From NCBI GenBank assembly GCA_025966295.1, contig JAOPVD010000329.1, forward strand, positions 1 to 9,397: 9,397 bases of DNA, given 5' to 3'. The position numbers were made by a program, and so were the translations under genes. Below the pieces are notes generated by a model. The model was not told the DNA's origin and did no database searches. It worked only from the letters and a program-made list of their open reading frames with translations. This stretch comes from Frankiales bacterium. GTDB lineage: Bacteria; Actinomycetota; Actinomycetes; Mycobacteriales; SCTD01. Every line of letters begins with the position of its first letter. Positions within the stretch are counted from its first letter, which is position 1. This document shows, piece after piece, positions 1-6,609 of the stretch.

Positions 1-1285
1 CGACGTGAACAGCCCTGGGGGTACGCCGCCCGGACCGCCGTACAAGAAGCCGCGGCTCTACCAGCGGATCCGGCCGGTGGGCAGCACCGGACCGTCGCTG
101 CAGGCGACCGTCAACGCGCTCGAGATCGAGAGCAACCCGAACGGCGTCGGTCCGAAGGAGGCACGGGAGGGCGCGCTGCTCGCCCTCCGCGCCGCCGCCA
201 CCGGCGAGGGCTTCCACACCGAGCTCGAGGACCGGTCCGGGATGCGGAACACCTACACCGAGGTGCCACCCGGCCTGGACGCCGGCTTCCGCGGCAACCC
301 GGACGTCCGCCGGGTCATCGTCTTGGCCACCGACGAGTTCTTCGACGTGCCCTACCCGCAGAAGAGCCGACCCGGCGGGACTCTCGCCGACCCCCGGCCC
401 GAGTTCGGCACCGCCCTGCGCGCGCTGAACGCCGAGCGCATCCAGGTCATCGGGCTCTCGGCCGGGACGGCGGCCTCGCTCCCCGACCTGCGCACGGTGG
501 CGCGCGGCACCAGGACCTTCGCGCCGCCCGGCGGGACGATCTGCAACACCGGCGCCGACGGGGACGTCCCGGAGACGGTCCCCGCCGGCGCGCCGCTGGT
601 CTGCAGCAACGCCAGCGGGTTCGCCGGGGTCATCGTGCGCACCCTGGCCTCGCTCGTCGACCGCCAGCGCGTGTCGCTGGTTCCGGCCGGCCGGACCCCG
701 GTGCTCGGCGGGGTACAGAGCAGCGACCTGCTCTCCGTGGACGTCAAGCGCCCGACCCGCAGCCGCTTCAGCATCCGGGTCAGCTGCGTGGAGGTGCCGG
801 CCGGGCGCTACACGCAGGACGTCGTGGCGCTGCTGCGCGGGACGAAGGTCGGCAGCGCCCGCCTCAACGTCACGTGCGTCGAGGCGGCCGCCGCCGTCCG
901 GCCCCGGCCGGTCACGGTCGAGGGCAACCCGCCACCGCCGCCGCCCGGACCGGGGGCCAACGTCGTGCCCCCGCCGGCCCCACCGCCGCCGGCCGCCCAG
1001 CCGCAGCTCCAGCCGCAGCTCCAGCCGCAGGTGCAGGTCCAACCGCTCACCGCCGGGGCGCTCCAGGAGCAGCAGGAGCTGCAGCTGGCGCTCGCCCTCA
1101 ACGGGACGCTGAAGCACGACGACCCGGCGTTCAACGCCGGGCAGCAGCTGGCCATGGTGGACCGGCGCAGGCGCGAGCAGGTGCAGGCCCTCGGGCTGCT
1201 CGCCTTCGCGGCGACCGCGTGTGCCGGGCTCGGCCTGGCCCGGCTGCGCAGCCGCCCGGAGGTGCGGGTACGGCGCGCTCGCTAG
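1..1285 (+). CDS. vWA-like (possibly integrin-beta-type) exported membrane-anchored protein, 5' partial
   Basis: The frame is open to the left edge, so this is probably the C-terminal part of a longer protein; a GTG at 5 is in frame but has no visible ribosome site. Residues are numbered from that GTG. Residues 30-220 resemble the later part of a vWA fold: a helix after a GPKEAREG stretch (49-56), a hydrophobic strand ending VLATDEFF with D110 in the usual metal-site loop, a second strand IQVIGLS, and a final helix near 206-217. The order and loop character recall integrin-beta A domains, but this is recall, not an alignment. The first MIDAS motif (DxSxS) would lie upstream. Residues 226-292 look like a beta-sandwich. 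C180/C200 and C261/C291 could form disulfides, consistent with export. A Pro/Gln-rich linker (about 307-352) leads to a membrane helix (about 395-412) and an Arg-rich tail, giving an N-out, C-in topology. The ligand is unknown. The TAG stop overlaps a putative -10 element. Confidence 0.72.
   Translation, partial: DVNSPGGTPPGPPYKKPRLYQRIRPVGSTGPSLQATVNALEIESNPNGVGPKEAREGALLALRAAATGEGFHTELEDRSGMRNTYTEVPPGLDAGFRGNPDVRRVIVLATDEFFDVPYPQKSRPGGTLADPRPEFGTALRALNAERIQVIGLSAGTAASLPDLRTVARGTRTFAPPGGTICNTGADGDVPETVPAGAPLVCSNASGFAGVIVRTLASLVDRQRVSLVPAGRTPVLGGVQSSDLLSVDVKRPTRSRFSIRVSCVEVPAGRYTQDVVALLRGTKVGSARLNVTCVEAAAAVRPRPVTVEGNPPPPPPGPGANVVPPPAPPPPAAQPQLQPQLQPQVQVQPLTAGALQEQQELQLALALNGTLKHDDPAFNAGQQLAMVDRRRREQVQALGLLAFAATACAGLGLARLRSRPEVRVRRAR
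1001..1036 (+). repeat. 12-bp tandem repeat, three copies, in the Pro/Gln linker
   Basis: Two identical copies of CCGCAGCTCCAG (1001-1012, 1013-1024) are followed by a third copy with two changes (CCGCAGGTGCAG, 1025-1036). They encode PQLQ, PQLQ and PQVQ. The unit is a multiple of three, so copy-number change would alter linker length without shifting the frame. The repeat sits between the folded extracellular part and the membrane helix. Confidence 0.85.
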
Positions 1286-1288
1286 CGT
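1283..1288 (+). promoter_or_regulatory. Putative -10 element of a leaderless promoter for the small Cys-rich gene
   Basis: TAGCGT fits the actinobacterial TANNNT -10 pattern. Six bases separate it from the ATG at 1295, so transcription would start at or next to the start codon. There is no Shine-Dalgarno sequence at useful spacing: an AGGG touches the ATG directly. The first three bases are the stop codon of the preceding gene. The start at 1496 has the same arrangement, which strengthens the reading. No clear -35 element was found. Confidence 0.45.
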
Positions 1289-1294
1289 GCAGGG

Positions 1295-1414
1295 ATGATC
1301 TGCCAGGCCTGCCGCGACAACGAGCACGAGCGGTGCCGCGGCGGCTCCTGGTGCGACTGCCAGCACCGTCCACCGGAGCCCACCGAGCCCGCAACCGGTC
1401 CTCCAGGTGAGTAA
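1295..1414 (+). CDS. Small Cys/His-rich, probably zinc-binding protein (39 aa), function unknown
   Basis: The ATG at 1295 opens a 39-codon frame ending in TAA (1412-1414). The product carries MICQACR at its N-terminus, then C14, and then a GGSWCDCQH stretch. Potential metal ligands are C3, C6, H11, C14, C20, C22 and H24. The CxxC...C...CxCxH spacing suggests one compact zinc-ribbon-like or knuckle-like unit, followed by a Pro/Glu-rich tail from residue 26 that is probably disordered. There is no signal peptide or membrane segment, so it should be cytoplasmic. I recall similar very short CxxC/CDCQH proteins annotated as hypothetical in actinobacteria, but could not check this. The dense cysteines, a start right after a -10-like hexamer, and a fit into the gap between two genes support a real gene. 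Its length means chance cannot be excluded. It could bind nucleic acid or a protein partner; no function is assigned. Confidence 0.66.
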   Translation: MICQACRDNEHERCRGGSWCDCQHRPPEPTEPATGPPGE

Positions 1415-1424
1415 CACCTCACCT
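1405..1424. other. 7-bp inverted repeat over the stop codon of the small gene
   Basis: AGGTGAG (1405-1411) and CTCACCT (1418-1424) are perfect reverse complements around a 6-nt loop that contains the TAA stop. It could be a weak terminator for the small gene, though no T-run follows, or an operator-like palindrome about 70 bases upstream of tetR. It shares no half-site with the inverted repeat at 2122-2150. The remaining spacer up to the tetR start holds only the -10-like hexamer at 1484. Confidence 0.35.
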
Positions 1425-1483
1425 CGAACGGGAGGCGCCGGGTGATCTGCATCGTTACCGTGCCGCCGGTGTTCGTCTCCCCC

Positions 1484-1489
1484 TAGCCT
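1484..1489 (+). promoter_or_regulatory. Putative -10 element of a leaderless promoter for the tetR-like gene
   Basis: TAGCCT matches TANNNT and lies 6 nt before the ATG at 1496. The intervening bases CTGCCG plus T/C contain no Shine-Dalgarno match, so a leaderless transcript is the simplest reading. No convincing -35 hexamer was seen 16-19 nt upstream. Confidence 0.48.
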
Positions 1490-1495
1490 GCCGTC

Positions 1496-2107
1496 ATGAC
1501 CGACGGGGGACGGGTTTACGGCGGTCGGTCCGAGCCCGAGCGGCGGGCCGACCGGCGCGGCCGCCTTCTCACCGCCGGGCTCGAGCTGTTCGGCACCGAG
1601 GGCTGGTCGAGCGCGACCATCGAGCGGCTCTGCGCTGCCGCGGGGGTGGCGACCCGGTCGTTCTACGAGGAGTTCTCCAGCCGCGAGGCGCTGCTGCGGG
1701 CCGTCTACGAGGACATCATGACCGGCGTCGTCGCCACGGTCATGCCGCGCATCGAGGCCGCGACCGGCAGCGTCGAGGAGCGCATCCGACTGGGCCTGTC
1801 CGGGTACGTCGGCTACCTCACCGAGGACCCGCGCCGGGCGCGGGTGGCGCACCGCGAGGTGCGGGCCGCCGGCGTGCTCGAGCAGGACCGGCACGCCATG
1901 ATCCTGCGCTTCGCCGAGCTCATCGCGACCCAGACCCGGCTCCAGTCCGGACCCGACGGCCAGATCCTCGCCGTGGCGCTCGCCGGGGCCGTGACCGAGG
2001 TCCTCGTCGACTGGGTGGCCAAGCCGGAGCCGCGGCCGGAGACCGCACCGCTCGTCGACGCCCTGGTACGCCTGTACGTCGCCGCCGTCACACCCCTGCA
2101 GGCATAG
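1496..2107 (+). CDS. TetR-family transcriptional regulator
   Basis: This is a 203-residue protein, a usual length for TetR repressors. The N-terminal DNA-binding domain spans about residues 18-65: helix 1 (RRGRLLTAGLELFGTEGW), helix 2 (ATIERLCAAAGV), and the recognition helix around 52-58 with the family-typical SFYEEF, followed by SSREALLRAVYE. The remaining helical part (about 75-200) would bind a ligand and dimerise; it diverges too much between families to name a ligand. The ATG at 1496 is chosen because it sits 6 nt after a TANNNT hexamer and leaves a normal short arm before helix 1. The gene lies 57 bp upstream of glgX on the same strand, with a 9-bp inverted repeat in the gap. It may therefore repress itself or the trehalose operon, but TetR proteins often control neighbours on either side, and the target is inference only. 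Confidence 0.93.
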   Translation: MTDGGRVYGGRSEPERRADRRGRLLTAGLELFGTEGWSSATIERLCAAAGVATRSFYEEFSSREALLRAVYEDIMTGVVATVMPRIEAATGSVEERIRLGLSGYVGYLTEDPRRARVAHREVRAAGVLEQDRHAMILRFAELIATQTRLQSGPDGQILAVALAGAVTEVLVDWVAKPEPRPETAPLVDALVRLYVAAVTPLQA

Positions 2108-2121
2108 GTGTCAGACTCGGC

Positions 2122-2150
2122 GGGGTAGGGGCCTCCTGACGCCCTACCCC
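2122..2150. promoter_or_regulatory. Perfect 9-bp inverted repeat between tetR and glgX (terminator or operator)
   Basis: GGGGTAGGG (2122-2130) and CCCTACCCC (2142-2150) are exact reverse complements around an 11-nt spacer. The repeat begins 15 bases after the tetR stop and ends 3 bases before the glgX Shine-Dalgarno sequence. As RNA it would be a stable stem-loop without a following U-run, so it could be an actinobacterial-style U-less terminator for tetR, or a structure close to the glgX ribosome site. As DNA it could be a dyad operator for the TetR protein next door. Chance is unlikely for nine pairs within a 57-bp gap, but the role is unresolved. Confidence 0.55.
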
Positions 2151-2153
2151 TCT

Positions 2154-2157
2154 GGAG
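2154..2157 (+). promoter_or_regulatory. Shine-Dalgarno sequence of glgX
   Basis: GGAG lies 7 nt before the GTG at 2165. It supports that GTG as the start and implies a transcript with a leader, unlike the two genes upstream. Confidence 0.6.
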
Positions 2158-2164
2158 CCCCGCT

Positions 2165-4294
2165 GTGTCTTCGCCTGTCCCTCGTCCCTGGCCGGGGACG
2201 CCGTACCCGCTCGGGGCGACCTACGACGGAAGCGGCACCAACTTCGCGCTGTTCAGCGAGGTCGCGAACGGCGTCGAGCTGTGCCTGTTCGACGACGAGG
2301 GCGTCGAGACCCGGGTGCCGCTGAGCGAGCGCGACGCGTTCGTCTGGCACGGCTACCTGCCGAGCGTCGGTCCCGGCCAGCGCTACGGCTACCGGGTGTA
2401 CGGCCCGCACGACCCGGAGAACGGCCACCGCTGCAACCCCGCCAAGCTGCTGCTGGACCCCTATGCGAAGGCCGTCGAGGGCGAGATCGACTGGGACCCG
2501 GCGTGCTTCTCGTACCGCTGGGACGAGGGAGAGGACAGCTTCAACGACGACGACTCGGCGCCGCACATGCCGAAGTCGGTCGTGATCAGCCCCTTCTTCG
2601 ACTGGGACTACGACCGGCACCCCCGTACGCCGTACAACGAGACGGTCATCTACGAGGCGCACGTCAAGGGCCTCACCCAGACGCACCCGGGGATCCCCGA
2701 GGAGATCCGCGGCACCTACGCGGCCGTGGCGCATCCCGTGATGATCGAGCACTACAAGCGGCTCGGCGTGACGGCCATCGAGCTGATGCCGGTGCACCAG
2801 TTCGTGCACGACAGCCACCTGGCCGAGCAAGGGCGCCGCAACTACTGGGGCTACAACACCATCGGCTTCCTCGCCCCGCACAACGACTACGCCAGCGGCG
2901 GGCAGCGCGGTGAGCAGGTGCAGGAGTTCAAGGCCATGGTCAAGGCCCTGCACGCCGAAGGGCTCGAGGTCATCCTCGACGTCGTCTACAACCACACCGC
3001 CGAGGGCAACCACCTCGGCCCGACGCTGTCGCTGCGCGGCATCGACAACAACGCCTACTACCGGCTGGTCGACGACGACCGGGCGCACTACTACGACACC
3101 ACCGGTACCGGCAACACCATGCTGATGCGGCACCCGCACGTGCTGCAGCTCATCATGGACTCGCTGCGGTACTGGGTGCTCGAGATGCACGTCGACGGCT
3201 TCCGCTTCGACCTGGCGAGCTCGCTGGCCCGGCAGTTCCACGAGGTGGACCGGCTGTCGGCCTTCTTCGACCTGGTCCAGCAGGACCCGGTTGTGAGCCA
3301 GGTCAAGCTCATCGCCGAGCCGTGGGACGTCGGCGAGGGCGGCTACAACGTCGGCGGCTTCCCGCCGCTGTGGACCGAGTGGAACGGCAAGTACCGCGAC
3401 ACGGTCCGCGACTTCTGGCGCGGGGACGCCGCCACCCTCGGCGAGCTGGCCTCCCGCCTCACCGGCTCGGCCGATCTCTACGAGCAGGACGGCCGGCGGC
3501 CGTACGCCTCCATCAACTTCGTCACCGCCCACGACGGGTTCACCCTGCACGACCTGGTGAGCTACAACGACAAGCACAACGAGGCCAACGGCGAGGGCGG
3601 CCAGGACGGCGAGTCGCACAACCGTTCGTGGAACAGCGGAGTGGAGGGCGAGACCGACGACCTCGAGGTCATCGCCCTGCGGGAGCAGCAGAAGCGCAAC
3701 TTCCTCACCACCCTGCTGCTGAGCCAGGGTGTCCCGATGCTGCTGCACGGCGACGAGCTGGGCCGCACGCAGCACGGCAACAACAACGTCTACGCGCAGG
3801 ACTCCGAGCTGGCCTGGATCGACTGGGAACGCGCCAAGGACTTCGAGGTGCTCACCGACTTCACCGCCCGGCTGACCCGGCTGCGCCGCGAGCACCCGGT
3901 GTTCCGCCGCCGCCGCTTCTTCCGCGGCCTGCCGGTCAAGGGCAGCCCGCTGGAGGACATCGGCTGGTACACCCCGGCCGGCGAGGGGATGTCCGACGAG
4001 GACTGGGAGACCGGCTACGCCCGGTCGGTCGCGGTGTTCCTCAACGGCGAGGCGATCCGCGAGCCAGACACCCGCGGCGAGCCGGTGACCGACGACCAGT
4101 TCTGGATGCTGCTCAACGGCCACCACGAGGCCATCGAGTTCGTGCTGCCGGACGTCGGCGCCGGCGAGCGCTGGGAGGTCGAGATCGACACCGCGGCCCC
4201 GCTCCGCGACGAGGCCGAGCAACGCAGCGTGAAGACCAGCGAGGGCTTCAGCGTCGACGCCCGGTCGGTGGTCCTGCTGCGCAAGGTGTTCTGA
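2165..4294 (+). CDS. glgX: Glycogen debranching enzyme GlgX/TreX (GH13 isoamylase type)
   Basis: This 709-residue cytoplasmic enzyme hydrolyses alpha-1,6 branch points of glycogen or maltodextrin and releases linear alpha-1,4 chains. The N-terminus (about 10-100) is a CBM48-type sandwich with the typical PLGATYDGSGTNFALFS opening and KLLLDPYAKA end. The GH13 barrel follows from about 160. Its conserved regions are complete: DVVYNHT at 272-278, GFRFDLAS with the nucleophile D349, IAEPWD with the acid/base E385, and TAHDG with H456/D457. The GlgX/TreX-type loop rich in Gly, Asn and Asp follows (about 475-500), then GDELGRTQHGNNN and a C-terminal beta domain. The length fits the family (about 650-710). 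The GTG start is supported by GGAG 7 nt upstream. This is the first gene of the glgX-treY-treZ operon, so its products probably feed TreY; in this setting the name treX is also used. No disrupted motif was seen. Confidence 0.97.
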   Translation: MSSPVPRPWPGTPYPLGATYDGSGTNFALFSEVANGVELCLFDDEGVETRVPLSERDAFVWHGYLPSVGPGQRYGYRVYGPHDPENGHRCNPAKLLLDPYAKAVEGEIDWDPACFSYRWDEGEDSFNDDDSAPHMPKSVVISPFFDWDYDRHPRTPYNETVIYEAHVKGLTQTHPGIPEEIRGTYAAVAHPVMIEHYKRLGVTAIELMPVHQFVHDSHLAEQGRRNYWGYNTIGFLAPHNDYASGGQRGEQVQEFKAMVKALHAEGLEVILDVVYNHTAEGNHLGPTLSLRGIDNNAYYRLVDDDRAHYYDTTGTGNTMLMRHPHVLQLIMDSLRYWVLEMHVDGFRFDLASSLARQFHEVDRLSAFFDLVQQDPVVSQVKLIAEPWDVGEGGYNVGGFPPLWTEWNGKYRDTVRDFWRGDAATLGELASRLTGSADLYEQDGRRPYASINFVTAHDGFTLHDLVSYNDKHNEANGEGGQDGESHNRSWNSGVEGETDDLEVIALREQQKRNFLTTLLLSQGVPMLLHGDELGRTQHGNNNVYAQDSELAWIDWERAKDFEVLTDFTARLTRLRREHPVFRRRRFFRGLPVKGSPLEDIGWYTPAGEGMSDEDWETGYARSVAVFLNGEAIREPDTRGEPVTDDQFWMLLNGHHEAIEFVLPDVGAGERWEVEIDTAAPLRDEAEQRSVKTSEGFSVDARSVVLLRKVF

Positions 4295-4295
4295 C

Positions 4296-6608
4296 GTGCG
4301 GCCCGCACCCGGCAAGCCGGTGCCGGTCAGCACCTACCGCGTCCAGCTCACTCCTGACTTCGGGTTCGCCGCCGCCGCCGCGGTGGTCCCCTACCTGGCC
4401 CGGCTGGGGATCACGCACCTGTACTGCTCGCCGTGGTTGCGCTCCGCGCCGGGCTCCCAGCACGGCTACGACGTCATCGACCACGGCCGGGTCGACGACG
4501 AGCTGGGCGGCCCCGACGCGCTCGACGGCCTCGTCGCGGCCTGCCGCGAGCACGGCCTCGGGATCGTGCTGGACATCGTCCCCAACCACATGGCGATCAG
4601 CGAGCCGGAGTCGCAGAACGCCGCCTGGTGGTCGGTCCTCCGGGACGGCCCCGACTCGCCGTACGCGGCCTGGTTCGACGTCGACTGGACGGCCGGCAAG
4701 GTGCTGGTCCCGGTGCTGGGCCGTCCGCTGGCCGACGTCGTCGACGAGCTGGTCCTCGACGGCGACCGGATCCGCTACTACGACCACGAGGTGCCGATCG
4801 CGCCGGGCACGCTGGTCGAGGGCGACGTGCTGAAGACCCTGGTGCGCCAGCACTACCGGCTGGCCGACTGGCACACCGGCACCGAGGAGAGCACCCACCG
4901 CCGGTTCTTCGACGTCACGACGCTGGCGGGGCTGCGGGTGGAGGACCCGGCGGTGTTCGACGCCACCCACGCGCTGCTGCTGCAGCAGGTCGAGGACGGC
5001 GTCGTCGACGGGCTGCGCATCGACCACCCGGACGGGCTCGCCGACCCGGAGGGCTACCTCGCCCGGCTGCGCGAGCGCACCGGCGGGTCGTGGGTCGTCG
5101 CGGAGAAGATCCTCGAGCCCGGCGAGCGGCTGCCGGACCACTGGGCCTGCGCCGGCACCACCGGCTACGACGCCCTCAACCGGGTGACCGGGCTGTTCGT
5201 CGACCCGGCCGGCGAGCAGCCGCTGACGTCGCTCTGGCACGCCCTGACCGGCGAGCCCGAGGACTACGCCGAGGTGGTGCGGGCCGCCAAGCGGCAGGTG
5301 CTGGACCAGGTGCTGGCCGCCGAGGTCGACCGCCTGGTCGACCTCGCCAAGCCGGCCTGCGACGCCGCCCACCTCGACGTCACCCGCCGCGGCCTGCGCG
5401 AGGCGCTGGTCGAGCTGCTGGTGGCGTTCGACGTCTACCGGGCCTACCTGCCGCCGGACGGGCCGGCCGACGCCGTCGCCCGCAGGCACGTCGAGCAGGC
5501 CGTGGCCGTGGCCCAGGCGACCCTGCCGCGGCGGGCCCGCGAGGCCGCGGTCCTGGGCCGGATGGCGCTCGCCGGGGAGCCGCGCTGCCCGGAGTTCGTC
5601 ACCCGCTTCCAGCAGACCTGCGGGCCGGTGATGGCCAAGGGCGTGGAGGACACGGCCTTCTACCGGCACCTGCCGCTGACCGCGCTGAACGAGGTCGGCG
5701 GCGACCCGTCGACCTGGGGCACGTCGGTCGAGGACTGGCACGCGGCCTGCCGGGTGCAGCAGCGCGACTGGCCGCTGTCGATGACCGGCCTGTCGACGCA
5801 CGACACCAAGCGCTCCGAGGACGTCCGGGCCCGGCTGGCGCTGCTGTCGCAGCACGCCCGGGAGTGGGGCGAGGCCGTCACCCAGTGGACCGCGTGGCTC
5901 CCCCGCCGGGTCGACGCCCCCACCGAGCAGCTGGTCTGGCAGACCCTGGTCGGTGCCTGGCCGATCAGCGCCGACCGGGCAGTGGCGTACGTCGAGAAGG
6001 CAACCCGCGAGGCCAAGGCCCGCACCTCCTGGCTGGACCCCGACACCGGGTACGACGAGGCAGTCGGCGCCTACGTCCGGGAGCTGCTGGCGGACGACCA
6101 CCTGACCGGGCAGGTCAGCACCTTCGTGGACTTCCTGGCACCGGCCTGGCGCCGGACCCTGCTGGCGCAGAAGCTGGTGCAGCTCACGATGCCCGGCGTC
6201 GCCGACACCTACCAGGGGACCGAGCTGGTCGACCTCTCGCTCGTCGACCCCGACAACCGGCGGCCGGTGGACTTCGGGCGCCGGGCCGAGCTGCTGGAGC
6301 ACCCCGACGGCTCGCTCGACGCGGACAAGCTGCGGCTGGTCAGCACCGCCCTGCGGCTGCGCCGCGAGCACCCCGAGTGGTTCCTCGACGGGGACTACAC
6401 CGCGCTGGAGACGCCGCCCGGGTCGCTCGGCTTCGTGCGCGCCGACCGGGTCGCCGTCATCGTGCCGGTCCGGGCGCAGGCGGAGGGGACGGTCACACTG
6501 CCCGCGGGCCGCTGGTCCGACCTGCTCGGCGGCGGCACCTGGGACGGCGAGGTCGACCTGCAGCGGCTGTGGGCGGCGTTCCCCGTCAGCCTGCTGGTGC
6601 GGGACTGA
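4296..6608 (+). CDS. treY: Maltooligosyl trehalose synthase TreY (GH13 family)
   Basis: This 770-residue enzyme is an intramolecular transglucosylase. It converts the reducing-end alpha-1,4 link of a linear maltodextrin into an alpha,alpha-1,1 link, giving maltooligosyl trehalose. The N-terminus shows the TreY hallmarks STYRVQL and CSPWLRSAPGSQHGYDV. Conserved regions: DIVPNHM at 93-99, LRIDHPDGL with the nucleophile D243, VAEKIL with E270, and STHDTKRSEDVR with H502/D503. The long helical insert between about 300 and 440 and the C-terminal PGVADTYQGTELVDLSLVDPDNRRPVDF stretch (written across its length, near 630-665) are family-specific. The GTG start lies one base after the glgX stop, with AAGG 9 nt upstream inside glgX, so the two are probably translationally coupled. 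No signal peptide is visible. The assignment is firm because no other GH13 group combines the STHDTKRSED and DPDNRRPVD motifs. Confidence 0.97.
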   Translation: MRPAPGKPVPVSTYRVQLTPDFGFAAAAAVVPYLARLGITHLYCSPWLRSAPGSQHGYDVIDHGRVDDELGGPDALDGLVAACREHGLGIVLDIVPNHMAISEPESQNAAWWSVLRDGPDSPYAAWFDVDWTAGKVLVPVLGRPLADVVDELVLDGDRIRYYDHEVPIAPGTLVEGDVLKTLVRQHYRLADWHTGTEESTHRRFFDVTTLAGLRVEDPAVFDATHALLLQQVEDGVVDGLRIDHPDGLADPEGYLARLRERTGGSWVVAEKILEPGERLPDHWACAGTTGYDALNRVTGLFVDPAGEQPLTSLWHALTGEPEDYAEVVRAAKRQVLDQVLAAEVDRLVDLAKPACDAAHLDVTRRGLREALVELLVAFDVYRAYLPPDGPADAVARRHVEQAVAVAQATLPRRAREAAVLGRMALAGEPRCPEFVTRFQQTCGPVMAKGVEDTAFYRHLPLTALNEVGGDPSTWGTSVEDWHAACRVQQRDWPLSMTGLSTHDTKRSEDVRARLALLSQHAREWGEAVTQWTAWLPRRVDAPTEQLVWQTLVGAWPISADRAVAYVEKATREAKARTSWLDPDTGYDEAVGAYVRELLADDHLTGQVSTFVDFLAPAWRRTLLAQKLVQLTMPGVADTYQGTELVDLSLVDPDNRRPVDFGRRAELLEHPDGSLDADKLRLVSTALRLRREHPEWFLDGDYTALETPPGSLGFVRADRVAVIVPVRAQAEGTVTLPAGRWSDLLGGGTWDGEVDLQRLWAAFPVSLLVRD

Positions 6609-6609
6609 C

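Noticed and set aside
874..1410. A 178-codon plus-strand frame overlapping the end of the vWA-like gene and the micro-gene
   Set aside because: It is almost entirely A, R, G and P, the typical product of reading GC-rich coding DNA out of frame.
1491..1506. Palindrome GTCATGAC over the tetR start, with CCGTC/GACGG arms, as a possible autoregulatory operator
   Set aside because: Short and centred on the ATG itself; the outer arms and inner palindrome have different centres. Too weak to call without comparison to relatives.
2144..4333. A 729-codon open frame on the minus strand opposite glgX
   Set aside because: It mirrors glgX, whose conserved catalytic motifs are complete. In very GC-rich DNA the antisense frames rarely meet stops. 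The translation is a low-complexity mix of V, L, A, H, R and D with no recognisable domain.
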